The translations under genes and the position numbers were made by a program. A stretch of DNA of 64,000 nucleotides from Methylophilaceae bacterium (GTDB taxonomy: Bacteria > Pseudomonadota > Gammaproteobacteria > Burkholderiales > Methylophilaceae), in the NCBI GenBank assembly GCA_905339275.1, contig CAJPFK010000001.1:744001-808000 (forward strand), read 5' to 3'. Positions 36,500 to 45,251 of the stretch are shown here, piece after piece. Within the stretch, counting starts at the first letter, position 1. Each line of letters opens with the position of its first letter. The notes under the pieces were generated by a model. It ran no database searches. It was not told the DNA's origin and saw nothing but the letters and a program-made list of their open reading frames with translations.

Positions 36500-36724
36500 A
36501 TGAAAAAAATTATACTGATGCTGTTTATCCTGGCTGTTGCCATTCCGGCGCAAGCGGCGATCAAGCCTTGCGAGGAGCTGAAACAGGAAATCGCTGCCAA
36601 GATTGATGCCAAAGGCGTGCCAAGCTATACGCTGAAGATCGTTCCGATTGATGCGGAAGAGGATGGGCGCGTGGTTGGCACCTGCGACGGCGGCACCAAC
36701 AAGATCATCTACATTCGCGGCTAA
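36500..36724 (+). CDS. DUF1161 periplasmic protein
   Basis: A 74-residue protein with a signal peptide ending in AQAA. The mature sequence has the DUF1161 pattern: CEELKQEIAAKIDAKGV, SYTLKIVP and VVGTCDGGTNKI, with two Cys placed for a disulfide. GGGGAG precedes the ATG at 36,500. The function is unknown. It is convergent with the diguanylate cyclase gene, and a short GC hairpin (36,726-36,741) lies between them. Confidence 0.85.
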   Translation: MKKIILMLFILAVAIPAQAAIKPCEELKQEIAAKIDAKGVPSYTLKIVPIDAEEDGRVVGTCDGGTNKIIYIRG

Positions 36725-36739
36725 CAGGCCGGCTGCGGC

Positions 36740-38122
36740 CTAGCCCTTGAAAATACTGTACCCGTTCCTGCCCCTGGCCTTGACTTCGTACAGGGCCAGG
36801 TCGGATTTTCTCATCAATTCGTCTGCCGAGTCCCCGGAAATAGGCTGGTAGATCGCAATCCCGATGCTGAGGCTGACGGATACTTTCTTGCCGGCTACCG
36901 TAATCGGCGCCTTGAAGGCCGACAGTATGTTCTCCGCAACGATCCGGGCCGAGTCCGGGCTATCGATTTCTTCAAGCAATATCACGAACTCATCGCCACC
37001 GACCCGGCTCAATGTGTCGACCTTGCGGATGCAGGAGACCAGCTTCTGCGCGACAATCTTGAGGAATTCGTCGCCAAAGGCATGGCCGTGACCGTCATTC
37101 AGTGATTTGAAATGGTCGAGGTCGATGAACATGATGGCAATGTAACGGTTGAAGCGTTTGGCCTGTATCAGGGCCTGGTTCATCCTGTCGTCCAGCAGGC
37201 GCCTGTTTGCAAGACCGGTAAGGCTGTCGTAGAGCGCGTGCTGCGTAAGTTTCGTACGCTCGCGAATGAAACGGTAAACAACCGCTCCCAGCAGGATGCT
37301 GATGCCTGCCGCCATCAGCCGCATGATCCAGATCAAGGGCATGGCCTTGTCTTCGGATTTTCTCAGCAGTGCCCATTCCCACTTGCCGTTGGGAATTTCA
37401 TTTTCCAGTTTGAGCGTCTGTTTGTTGTCAAACAGCGCGGGGTCGCCATAAAATGCGTCGCCGCGCTTGCCCAGGCTGTCGATGGCGCGGATTGCAAATT
37501 CATAATGGGCATTGTGGACGTCCATGAAAGCGGCCTGCAGGAATGGCTCCACGTTGATTACCGTGGATATGATGCCCCAGTATTCGCCATCGATATACAC
37601 CGGGTAGCGGTAAATAAGGCCTCTCCCTCCCTGGACCAGGTTTACCGGCCCGGCCAGCACGCCACTGCCGGTTTTGACGGCTTGCTCAACCTGCGGCCAC
37701 TGGTCGGGAATTTCGCGGTAATCGAGCCCAAGCGCCTTCTGGTTACCTTGCAGGGGGTGTATATAAGTGATGCGATAGCCGACGGCGATGGCAAGGTTGC
37801 GTACATGCCTGCTTCTTGAATAAAGGTCGGCAAGTATCGCATTGACCTTCCCGGGGTCGATATTCTTGTGGTAAATCGTAAGGTAGCTGGCAAGGCCGTT
37901 GGAGATGAAAAGGAGCGAATTAAGCTCGCGGTCGATACGCGACCTCAGGTGATTGCCGAATTCGATGGCCTCCAGTTTGCTGCTGGATGTCAGTGTTTCG
38001 GCTTCGGCCTGGATCAATAATTCGGAGACAAGAAGAAACACCAGTGTAATAGATGCAGCCACCGCGATGGCTGCCATGCGATTCTTGCAGGCTTGGTAGT
38101 GTTTCCAGAGAAATTTGATCAT
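36740..38122 (-). CDS. Membrane diguanylate cyclase with CHASE sensor domain
   Basis: About 460 residues. TM1 (about 18-36) and TM2 (about 270-290) flank a periplasmic CHASE-type domain (RNLAIAVGYRITYIHPLQGN, RGLIYRYPVYIDGEYWGIIS). A GGDEF domain with intact GGDEF follows near residue 375, with an RxxD I-site (RKVD) five residues earlier, so an active and product-inhibited cyclase is expected. The start at 38,122 puts the TM at the N-terminus; a start 54 nt upstream is also open and neither has a strong ribosome site. Confidence 0.85.
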   Translation of the reverse strand: MIKFLWKHYQACKNRMAAIAVAASITLVFLLVSELLIQAEAETLTSSSKLEAIEFGNHLRSRIDRELNSLLFISNGLASYLTIYHKNIDPGKVNAILADLYSRSRHVRNLAIAVGYRITYIHPLQGNQKALGLDYREIPDQWPQVEQAVKTGSGVLAGPVNLVQGGRGLIYRYPVYIDGEYWGIISTVINVEPFLQAAFMDVHNAHYEFAIRAIDSLGKRGDAFYGDPALFDNKQTLKLENEIPNGKWEWALLRKSEDKAMPLIWIMRLMAAGISILLGAVVYRFIRERTKLTQHALYDSLTGLANRRLLDDRMNQALIQAKRFNRYIAIMFIDLDHFKSLNDGHGHAFGDEFLKIVAQKLVSCIRKVDTLSRVGGDEFVILLEEIDSPDSARIVAENILSAFKAPITVAGKKVSVSLSIGIAIYQPISGDSADELMRKSDLALYEVKARGRNGYSIFKG

Positions 38123-38292
38123 GCTGATGTAACCGGGTAAAGGCCAGCAGGTAGCGGTTTTCCGTGTTCTCTCCATGGAATTGGCGGTTAATCATCACTT
38201 TTCAGTTCGAATCCAGTTTATCAGGTTGTAAGGCCTTTGGAATGCAATATTAGGTGAATGTTGGGCAGGTTGTTTCGGTAGCTGCGCCAGAT

Positions 38293-39204
38293 TCACAGCA
38301 ATCTGATATTACTGAGTTTCTCGGCACAGATATCGCGTATGGTCCTGATCAGGTCTTGCGTGTGGGGGCGATGCAATGTTTCCGCGTTGGCAGAGGCATG
38401 AAGCGTGCTCCACAGGCCTTTTTTGCCGATAGGCCGGGCAATCACATATTCATGTTCGACATAGCTCTGGATGCCCCAGCTCGGCAATGCTGCCAGGCCG
38501 CGCCTGCTCGCGACCAATTGCATGATGGCAACGGTAAGCTCCGCGGTGCGCCGCTGATATTCGATGTGCGCGGGCTGCAACACCTGGCGGATGATATCGA
38601 TGCGTTGGTCCGGTACGGGGTAGGTGATCAGGGTTTCATCCTGGAAATCCCCGGCCAGCAGGTATCGTTTTTTGCGCAGCGCGTGGTCCGGCGGCAGCAC
38701 GGCCATGATCTCGAACTCGAACAATGCAGCCTGTTCCAGTGTCGGTTTGGCTATGGGCGGGCCGCCGATGACCAGGTCCGCCTTGCCTTCATCGATCAGG
38801 TGCCAGGGGTCACTGTGAAATCCGGCAACCAGGTCGATTTCGACTTCCGGCCATGCACGGCGGAATGCATCCATTACCGGGGTCAGCCAGTCGAAACAGG
38901 TGTGGCATTCCAGGACAATTCTCAGTTCGCCGGACTGGTCACTTTTCAGGCGGGCGAGATCGCGTTCGGTTTTGTGCAATTCCCGAAGCACGATTCTCGC
39001 CAGTTCCAGGATGCGTTCTCCGGCAGGCGTGAAACGCAAGCCGTGTGCCGTGCGCTGGAACAGCGTGATTTCGTAGTGCTCTTCCAGCGCCCGTATCTGG
39101 TGGGAGAGCGCCGACTGGGTTAGATGGATGCGTTCGGCAGCATGGGCCAGCTTGCCGGTTTCGGCTATGGCAATCAGTGATTTCAGGTGGCGGATTTCCA
39201 GCAT
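38293..39204 (-). CDS. metR: LysR-family methionine regulator MetR
   Basis: A 303-residue LysR-type activator. The helix-turn-helix covers AAERIHLTQSALSHQIRALEE. The effector domain has the MetR hallmark ECHTCFDWLTPVMDAFR and LVAGFHSDPWHLID, which sense homocysteine in the E. coli protein. The start at 39,204 aligns with the conserved MLEIRHLKSL. It is divergent from metE, with a perfect MetR-type box between them. Confidence 0.92.
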   Translation of the reverse strand: MLEIRHLKSLIAIAETGKLAHAAERIHLTQSALSHQIRALEEHYEITLFQRTAHGLRFTPAGERILELARIVLRELHKTERDLARLKSDQSGELRIVLECHTCFDWLTPVMDAFRRAWPEVEIDLVAGFHSDPWHLIDEGKADLVIGGPPIAKPTLEQAALFEFEIMAVLPPDHALRKKRYLLAGDFQDETLITYPVPDQRIDIIRQVLQPAHIEYQRRTAELTVAIMQLVASRRGLAALPSWGIQSYVEHEYVIARPIGKKGLWSTLHASANAETLHRPHTQDLIRTIRDICAEKLSNIRLL

Positions 39205-39219
39205 GGGACTTTTATGATA

Positions 39220-39232
39220 TGAATTATATTCA
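39220..39232. promoter_or_regulatory. MetR box in the metR-metE intergenic region
   Basis: TGAATTATATTCA is a perfect palindrome with 5-bp arms. It fits the published MetR consensus TGAA-N5-TTCA exactly. It lies 16 bp upstream of the metR start and 82 bp upstream of metE, so it could serve both activation of metE and autorepression. Confidence 0.8.
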
Positions 39233-39313
39233 AGTATATACAAAATAATTTCTCTTTTTTAATATTATTGAATGGCCGAGAATTCCGTATCTATATGAAA
39301 CAGGTGAATCGGA

Positions 39314-41584
39314 ATGGCAATCTCACACGTACTTGGTTATCCGCGCATAGGCGAAAAGCGCGCGCTTAAATTTGCACTTGAATCCTACTGGAAAGGCGAT
39401 CTTGCTCCGGCTGCACTGCAGGCGGTAGGGCAGGCCTTGCGTGCAGATCACTGGAAGAAGCAGCAAGCCAGCGGCCTTGATTTTGTTACGGTTGGTGATT
39501 TTTCCTTTTACGACCATGTGCTGGATCACGCGGTTCTGTTTGGTGCCATCCCGAAACGTTTTGGCTTGCCGGCTATTTCCAGCGAGCAGGATTATTTCTC
39601 GCTGGCACGCGGCAATGCCAGCCAGCCGGCGATGGAAATGACCAAATGGTTCGATACCAATTACCACTACATCGTGCCCGAACTCGACAAGGAAACTGCC
39701 TTCTCGATCAATGCGCATGATTTTCTGACGCAGCTTGATGAAGCGCAAAAGCAGGGTTCCGCAGTAAAGCCCGTGCTGCTCGGCCCGGTCAGTTTCCTTT
39801 ACTTGAGCAAGGCCAAAGGTTTCAACCGGCTGGACCTGCTCGATGCGCTGGCCGGGCAATATGCCAGCCTGCTGCAGGAATTGCATTACCGCAAAATAGA
39901 GTGGCTGCAGATCGATGAGCCTATCTTTGCACTTGATCTGGATGACGAATGGCTGAACGCCTTCGACCGTGCCTATGCGTGGTTCAGGACCGTGCGCCCC
40001 AAGCTGCTGCTCACTACCTATTTTGCTAATGTCTCTCGCTATCAGGCCAATATCACGCGGCTGCCGGTCGATGGCGTGCATATCGACCTTGTGCGTGCAC
40101 CGGAACAACTGGCACCGTGGGTCAATGCATTGCCGGGGCATTGGGTGTTATCGGCTGGTATTGTCGACGGACGCAATATCTGGCGTAACGATCTGGATAA
40201 GAGCCTGGCCCTGCTGGAGCCATGGGTCAAGGTGCTGGGTGAACGCTTATGGATTGCGCCTAGCTGCTCTCTTTTGCATGTTCCGGTGACTTTGCTGCAT
40301 GAAGAAAAACTGGATAGCGAAATCAAATCCTGGCTGGCGTTTGCCGATGAGAAATTGCAGGAGCTGGTCATCCTCACCAAGGCGTTGAATCTCGGTGTCG
40401 ATGCGGTTGCCGATGAGCTGGCAGTTTCGCGTGCGGCGATTGCGGCACGTAACAACTCAGACCGTGTGCATGCCGAAAGCGTGAAGAAGCGGGTCGCTGC
40501 TCTTGCAGCGCAGAACGAAGAGCGCCCGGCAGTTTTTACCAAACGCCGGGCGGTGCAGCAAAGCACCCTCAAACTACCCTTATTGCCGACGACGACCATA
40601 GGCTCGTTCCCGCAGACTGTGGAAATCCGCGCCAGTCGCGCCGCTTTCAAGCAAGGGGCGATTGGAACGGCAGAGTACGAAACGCAAATGCAAAAGCAGA
40701 TCGAATACGCGATCCGCGAGCAGGAAAAACTTGGCCTGGATGTACTGGTGCACGGCGAGGCCGAGCGTAACGACATGGTCGAGTATTTCGGCGAACAATT
40801 GGCAGGATATGCGTTCAGCCAGAATGGCTGGGTGCAGAGCTACGGTTCCCGCTGCGTCAAGCCGCCGGTGATCTTTGGTGATGTATACCGCCCGCAGCCG
40901 ATGACGGTGGATACCGCACGTTATGCACAATCGCTGACGAAGAACTACGTTAAAGGCATGCTGACCGGCCCGGTCACGATGTTGCAATGGTCTTTCGTCA
41001 GGGACGACCAGCCGCGCGAGACGACTGCGCTGCAACTGGCGCTGGCGATTCGTGACGAGGTGGATGACTTGCAGAAAGCCGGTATTGCCATCATCCAGAT
41101 CGACGAACCGGCTTTCCGCGAAGGCCTGCCTCTGCAAAAAGCCGCATGGGCGCATTACCTCAAATGGGCCGTGCGTGCGTTCAAGCTCTCCGCAGCCGTC
41201 GCCGAGAATTCCACGCAGATCCATACGCATATGTGCTACTCGGAATTCAACGACATTCTGCCGGCCATCGCTGCTATGGATGCTGACGTGATCACCATTG
41301 AAACATCGCGCTCGCATATGGAGCTGCTAGATGGTTTCGGCGAGTTCGCTTATCCCAACGAAATAGGCCCTGGCGTCTACGATATTCACTCTCCTCGCGT
41401 GCCTTCGGCTGATGAGATGGAAGCGCTGGTCCGGCGTGCGGTAGAGGTGATTCCAGTCGAAAGGCTGTGGATCAACCCGGACTGCGGTCTGAAAACGCGT
41501 GGCTGGGATGAAACCAGGCAGGCTTTGCAGCACATGGTGGATGTGGCGAAAAAATTGCGTGATGAACTGCAAGTCACTGCTTGA
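39314..41584 (+). CDS. metE: Cobalamin-independent methionine synthase MetE
   Basis: A 756-residue enzyme matching the usual length of about 755. The C-terminal catalytic domain has the zinc ligands in THMCYSEFND (His, Cys), QIDEPAFREGLPL and WINPDCGLKTRGW (Cys). The N-terminal domain starts with HVLGYPRIGEKRALKFALE. It methylates homocysteine using methyltetrahydrofolate polyglutamate. AGGTGA precedes the ATG. It is controlled by MetR rather than by an upstream riboswitch; the cobalamin riboswitch lies downstream of it. Confidence 0.95.
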   Translation: MAISHVLGYPRIGEKRALKFALESYWKGDLAPAALQAVGQALRADHWKKQQASGLDFVTVGDFSFYDHVLDHAVLFGAIPKRFGLPAISSEQDYFSLARGNASQPAMEMTKWFDTNYHYIVPELDKETAFSINAHDFLTQLDEAQKQGSAVKPVLLGPVSFLYLSKAKGFNRLDLLDALAGQYASLLQELHYRKIEWLQIDEPIFALDLDDEWLNAFDRAYAWFRTVRPKLLLTTYFANVSRYQANITRLPVDGVHIDLVRAPEQLAPWVNALPGHWVLSAGIVDGRNIWRNDLDKSLALLEPWVKVLGERLWIAPSCSLLHVPVTLLHEEKLDSEIKSWLAFADEKLQELVILTKALNLGVDAVADELAVSRAAIAARNNSDRVHAESVKKRVAALAAQNEERPAVFTKRRAVQQSTLKLPLLPTTTIGSFPQTVEIRASRAAFKQGAIGTAEYETQMQKQIEYAIREQEKLGLDVLVHGEAERNDMVEYFGEQLAGYAFSQNGWVQSYGSRCVKPPVIFGDVYRPQPMTVDTARYAQSLTKNYVKGMLTGPVTMLQWSFVRDDQPRETTALQLALAIRDEVDDLQKAGIAIIQIDEPAFREGLPLQKAAWAHYLKWAVRAFKLSAAVAENSTQIHTHMCYSEFNDILPAIAAMDADVITIETSRSHMELLDGFGEFAYPNEIGPGVYDIHSPRVPSADEMEALVRRAVEVIPVERLWINPDCGLKTRGWDETRQALQHMVDVAKKLRDELQVTA

Positions 41585-41655
41585 AAAAACATGCCTGATA
41601 AATCAGCATGATAGAAGTTTGTTTTGGTGATTTATCAATATATTGTGTTTTTGAG

Positions 41656-41686
41656 TTGACACAACCCCATCCCCTTGGGTTATATT
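41656..41686 (+). promoter_or_regulatory. Sigma-70-like promoter of the cobalamin riboswitch transcript
   Basis: A perfect TTGACA -35 hexamer at 41,656 is followed by a TTATATT-type -10 region 18-19 bp downstream. The riboswitch aptamer begins a few bases later. This implies that nrdAB have their own transcript start and do not rely on metE. Confidence 0.6.
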
Positions 41687-41691
41687 AACTG

Positions 41692-41926
41692 CACACGGTT
41701 TCCGGCTTTTATCCAAAAGCCGGAATAAAAGGGAATCCGGTGAGCGCTTGACCACGCGAAGCCGGGGCTGCCCCCGCAACTGTAATCGGCGAGCAAATGC
41801 CATTCTTAGCCACTGGATGCTGAACATCCGGGAAGGCTGGTAGATTGTGAGCCCGGGTATTTCATACATTCGTGTGAGTGTGTGAAATACCCGGGCCGTA
41901 CCCGAGAGCCAGGAGACCTGCCGTGG
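41692..41926 (+). ncRNA. Cobalamin (adenosylcobalamin) riboswitch
   Basis: The conserved core is clear. CACACGGTTTC is followed by a long hairpin (CCGGCTTTT/AAAAGCCGG), GGGAATCCGGTG, the GCCGGGGCTGCCCCCGCAACTGTAA segment in two parts, GCCACTGG...CGGGAAGGC and the B12 box AGCCAGGAGACCTGCC (41,908-41,922). A CGGCAG downstream can pair with the CTGCCG of the B12 box end, which may form the switching structure. The downstream genes in the same direction are nrdA and nrdB, so it probably lowers expression of the B12-independent reductase when cobalamin is present. Confidence 0.93.
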
Positions 41927-42069
41927 AATTTTTCTTAACGTTTGAGGCGGGGTGTCCTCGGCAGATGGAAGGTGTCGGCTTTTTTCTTTAATCCTTTAAA
42001 GTTTACAAGCGCGCTTTCCGCCATGCTGGTCTTTCGTGATTTGTGCATTGCATTTGCATGAGTCCACAA

Positions 42070-42209
42070 GGATGCCTCTAAAAATTTGAAGTTCTATACG
42101 AGACAAGGCGAGAGAAAGTTTTAATCGCGCGGCATACACGAGTATGTAAGCGAGGGAAATTTTTGAACAACGCAGTATCGTGACGAAATTCATGTTTTTA
42201 GAGGCGTCC
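42070..42209. mobile_element. MITE-like element in the nrdA leader
   Basis: GGATGCCTCTAAAAA at 42,070-42,084 and its near-exact inverse TTTTTAGAGGCGTCC at 42,195-42,209 bound a 140-bp segment without a coding frame. Weaker pairing continues inward to about 25 bp. Two internal direct repeats (GCGAGAGAAAGTTTT at 42,108 and GCGAGGGAAATTTTT at 42,150) differ at two bases. No target duplication is evident. The architecture is that of a non-autonomous miniature element. Confidence 0.7.
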
Positions 42210-42244
42210 TGAAGACATACCTGCCCTTTATAGGGAGCAATACC

Positions 42245-45037
42245 ATGGATGATGTTGCGGTTTCCAACAGCAATACCTCTTCTTACACCAATCTACCCAA
42301 TCTGCAGATAATCCGTCGTAACGGCGCAGTTGTTGCCTTCAATCCCGAAAAGATTTCGATTGCCCTGAGCAAGGCATTCCTGGCCGTCAAGGGCAACAGT
42401 TCGCTGACGGCGCGCATGCGCGAGCAGATCGCGGCACTGACGCAAACCGTGGTGGGTGCGCTGACACGACGTTTGCCGACCGGCGGCACGGTGCACATCG
42501 AGGATATCCAGGACCAGGTCGAACTGGCTCTGATGCGCTCCGGCGAGCAGGACGTGGCACGTGCTTATGTGCTTTATCGTGAGAAGCGTGCAGCGGAACG
42601 TGCGGCACCGCCAGCCGATGCACCGGCTATTCATATCAACATCGACGGTACGAAACGCCCGCTTGATATCGCCATGTTGATGGACATGGTGAACGAGGCC
42701 TGCCGCGGCCTCGGTGATCTGGTCAGCGCCAAAGTGGTGGTGGAGCAGGCGGTACGCGATCTTTACGACGGCATCTCGTTCGCGGAAGTACGTAAGGCGC
42801 TGATTCTTTCCGCACGCAGCCTGATCGAGTGCGAGCCTGCCTACAATTACGTGACTGCCCGTTTGCTGCTGGATCTGGTACGTGCCGAAGTGCTGGATGA
42901 AAACGTCAACCATGCCGCCATGCAGACGCGCTATGCCGAATATTTCCCGCAATTCATCAAGACCGGCATCGAGGCAGGCCTGCTTGATAAACGTCTGGCG
43001 CAATTCGACCTGGACAAGCTCGCGGCAGCCTTTGTTGCCGACCGTGACTTCCAGTTCGCCTATCTAGGCCTGCAGACCTTGTACGACCGTTATTTCCTGC
43101 ATATCGAAGAGCGCCGGATAGAGCTGCCGCAGATATTCTTCATGCGCGTGGCCATGGGCCTGGCCATCAACGAGATCGACCGCGAAGACCGCGCCATCGA
43201 GTTCTACAACGTGCTTTCCAGCTTTGATTTCATGAGCTCGACGCCGACATTGTTCAACAGCGGTACCCTGCATTCCCAGCTTTCCTCCTGCTACCTGACT
43301 ACGGTCAGCGATGATCTCGATGGTATCTACCAGGCCATCAAGGAAAACGCATTGCTGCAGAAATACGCCGGCGGCCTCGGTAACGACTGGACGCCGGTGC
43401 GTGCACTCGGTTCGCGCATCAAGGGCACCAACGGCAAGAGCCAGGGCGTGATTCCCTTCCTCAAGGTCGTCAACGATACCGCCGTGGCGGTGAACCAGGG
43501 CGGCAAACGCAAGGGCGCGGTTTGCGGCTACCTGGAAACCTGGCACCTGGATATCGAGGAATTCCTCGACCTGCGCAAGAACACCGGCGATGACCGCCGC
43601 CGTACCCATGATATGAATACCGCGCACTGGATTCCCGATCTCTTCATGCAGCGTGTCGCTGAAAATGGCGAGTGGACGCTGTTTTCGCCATCCGACGTGC
43701 CCGACCTGCATGACAAATACGGCAAGGCTTTTGCCGAAGCCTACAGCGAATACGAACGCAAGGCAGATAACGGCGAGATCAAGCTGTTCAAGCGCGTGCA
43801 GGCAGTGCCGATGTGGCGCAAGATGCTGTCCATGCTGTTCGAGACCGGCCATCCGTGGATCACCTTCAAGGACCCATGCAACATCCGCTCGCCGCAACAG
43901 CATGTGGGCGTGGTACATAGCTCCAATTTGTGTACCGAGATCACGCTGAACACTTCAGCGACGGAAATCGCCGTATGCAACCTCGGTTCGGTCAACCTGA
44001 TGGCGCACCTGAAAGAGGTCGGCGGCGGCCTGGAGCTCGATCAGGACAAACTGAGAGCCACCATCAATGTCGCCATGCGCATGCTGGATAACGTTGTCGA
44101 CATCAATTTCTATGCGGTCGGCCATGCGCGTAATTCCAACTACCGTCATCGTCCGGTCGGCCTGGGCATCATGGGTTTTCAGGATGCATTGCACGCATTG
44201 CGCATTCCCTATGCTTCGCAGGAAGCGGTCGAGTTCGCCGATGCGGCGATGGAGGCGGTCTGCTACAACGCCTACCTGGCTTCCACCAACCTGGCGGAAG
44301 AACGCGGCGCTTATTCCAGTTTCAAGGGCAGCCTGTGGGATCAGGGCATCCTGCCGCTGGATACGCTCGATCTGTTAAGCGAAGCCCGCGGCGGCCATGT
44401 CGAAGTCGATCGCAGCAGCAGACTGGATTGGGACAGCCTGCGTACCCGCATCAAAACGGTGGGCATGCGCAACTCCAACTGCGTGGCGATCGCGCCGACA
44501 GCGACGATCTCCAATATCGTCGGCGTCGCAGCCAGTATCGAGCCGGAGTACCAGAACCTCTACGTGAAATCCAATCTTTCCGGCGAATTCACCGTGGTCA
44601 ACGAAGCGCTGGTGAATGAGCTGAAAGCATTGGGCCTGTGGGATGAAGTCATGATCGCCGACATCAAGTATTACGATGGCTCGGTGAAATCGATCGAACG
44701 CATTCCGGCGGAGATCAAGGCCTTGTATGCCACGGCTTTTGAAGTCGACCCAAGCTGGCTGGTAGAAGCCACCGCGCGCCGGCAGAAATGGATAGACCAG
44801 GCGCAATCGCTCAATCTGTACTTTGCCGCGCCTTCCGGCAAGAAGCTCAACGACACCTACATGCTGGCCTGGCAGCGCGGCCTCAAGACCACCTATTACC
44901 TGCGTTCGCTGGGCGCAACCGCCGCGGAGAAATCGACCGGTACAGGTGGGGAATTGAATGCAGTGTCATCGGTGATGCCGGAGGTGGCACCCAAGCAATG
45001 CCTGATTGACGACCCGGATTGCGAAGCCTGCCAATAA
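42245..45037 (+). CDS. nrdA: Class Ia ribonucleoside-diphosphate reductase alpha subunit
   Basis: A 930-residue catalytic subunit. An ATP-cone begins at IIRRNGAVVAFNPEKI (about residue 20), and a second cone-like stretch follows at about 125-215. The active-site cysteines lie in LSSCYLTTVSDDLDG and NLCTEITLN (with Glu), and the C-terminal redox pair is DCEACQ. It reduces ribonucleotides together with NrdB and is oxygen-dependent. AGGGAG precedes the ATG. A cobalamin riboswitch and a MITE-like element occupy its leader. A REP-like element separates it from nrdB. Confidence 0.95.
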   Translation: MDDVAVSNSNTSSYTNLPNLQIIRRNGAVVAFNPEKISIALSKAFLAVKGNSSLTARMREQIAALTQTVVGALTRRLPTGGTVHIEDIQDQVELALMRSGEQDVARAYVLYREKRAAERAAPPADAPAIHINIDGTKRPLDIAMLMDMVNEACRGLGDLVSAKVVVEQAVRDLYDGISFAEVRKALILSARSLIECEPAYNYVTARLLLDLVRAEVLDENVNHAAMQTRYAEYFPQFIKTGIEAGLLDKRLAQFDLDKLAAAFVADRDFQFAYLGLQTLYDRYFLHIEERRIELPQIFFMRVAMGLAINEIDREDRAIEFYNVLSSFDFMSSTPTLFNSGTLHSQLSSCYLTTVSDDLDGIYQAIKENALLQKYAGGLGNDWTPVRALGSRIKGTNGKSQGVIPFLKVVNDTAVAVNQGGKRKGAVCGYLETWHLDIEEFLDLRKNTGDDRRRTHDMNTAHWIPDLFMQRVAENGEWTLFSPSDVPDLHDKYGKAFAEAYSEYERKADNGEIKLFKRVQAVPMWRKMLSMLFETGHPWITFKDPCNIRSPQQHVGVVHSSNLCTEITLNTSATEIAVCNLGSVNLMAHLKEVGGGLELDQDKLRATINVAMRMLDNVVDINFYAVGHARNSNYRHRPVGLGIMGFQDALHALRIPYASQEAVEFADAAMEAVCYNAYLASTNLAEERGAYSSFKGSLWDQGILPLDTLDLLSEARGGHVEVDRSSRLDWDSLRTRIKTVGMRNSNCVAIAPTATISNIVGVAASIEPEYQNLYVKSNLSGEFTVVNEALVNELKALGLWDEVMIADIKYYDGSVKSIERIPAEIKALYATAFEVDPSWLVEATARRQKWIDQAQSLNLYFAAPSGKKLNDTYMLAWQRGLKTTYYLRSLGATAAEKSTGTGGELNAVSSVMPEVAPKQCLIDDPDCEACQ

Positions 45038-45110
45038 CCGATAAGCCATTCCGGCAAGGGTTGGATGGCCAGTCAGGACTCGATACCTAATGACAAGGAA
45101 ACACCCTGAC

Positions 45111-45195
45111 CGTCATTCCCGCGCAGGCGGGAATCCAGTAGTGCGCGAAGCGCGCTGATTTATTCGCTGGATTCCGGGTCAAGCCCGGAATGACG
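45111..45195. repeat. REP/MITE-like palindromic repeat between nrdA and nrdB
   Basis: The 85-bp unit is bounded by CGTCATTCC and GGAATGACG. It contains two nested hairpins, CCCGC-GCAG-GCGGG and CCGGG-TCAAG-CCCGG, linked by a spacer. The two halves also pair through GGAATCCAG and CTGGATTCC. This is the common GTCATTCC-type extragenic repeat of proteobacteria. Its place inside the nrdAB transcript could stabilise or attenuate message between the cistrons. Confidence 0.85.
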
Positions 45196-45251
45196 AGGTT
45201 CAAGGATGCCTCAATTGGATATTACTGTAGATAAATTACAAGGAAAAAAAC

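Noticed and set aside
41591..41611. Bulged hairpin just after metE
   Set aside because: The stem is interrupted and no clear U-tract follows, so a metE terminator is not supported.
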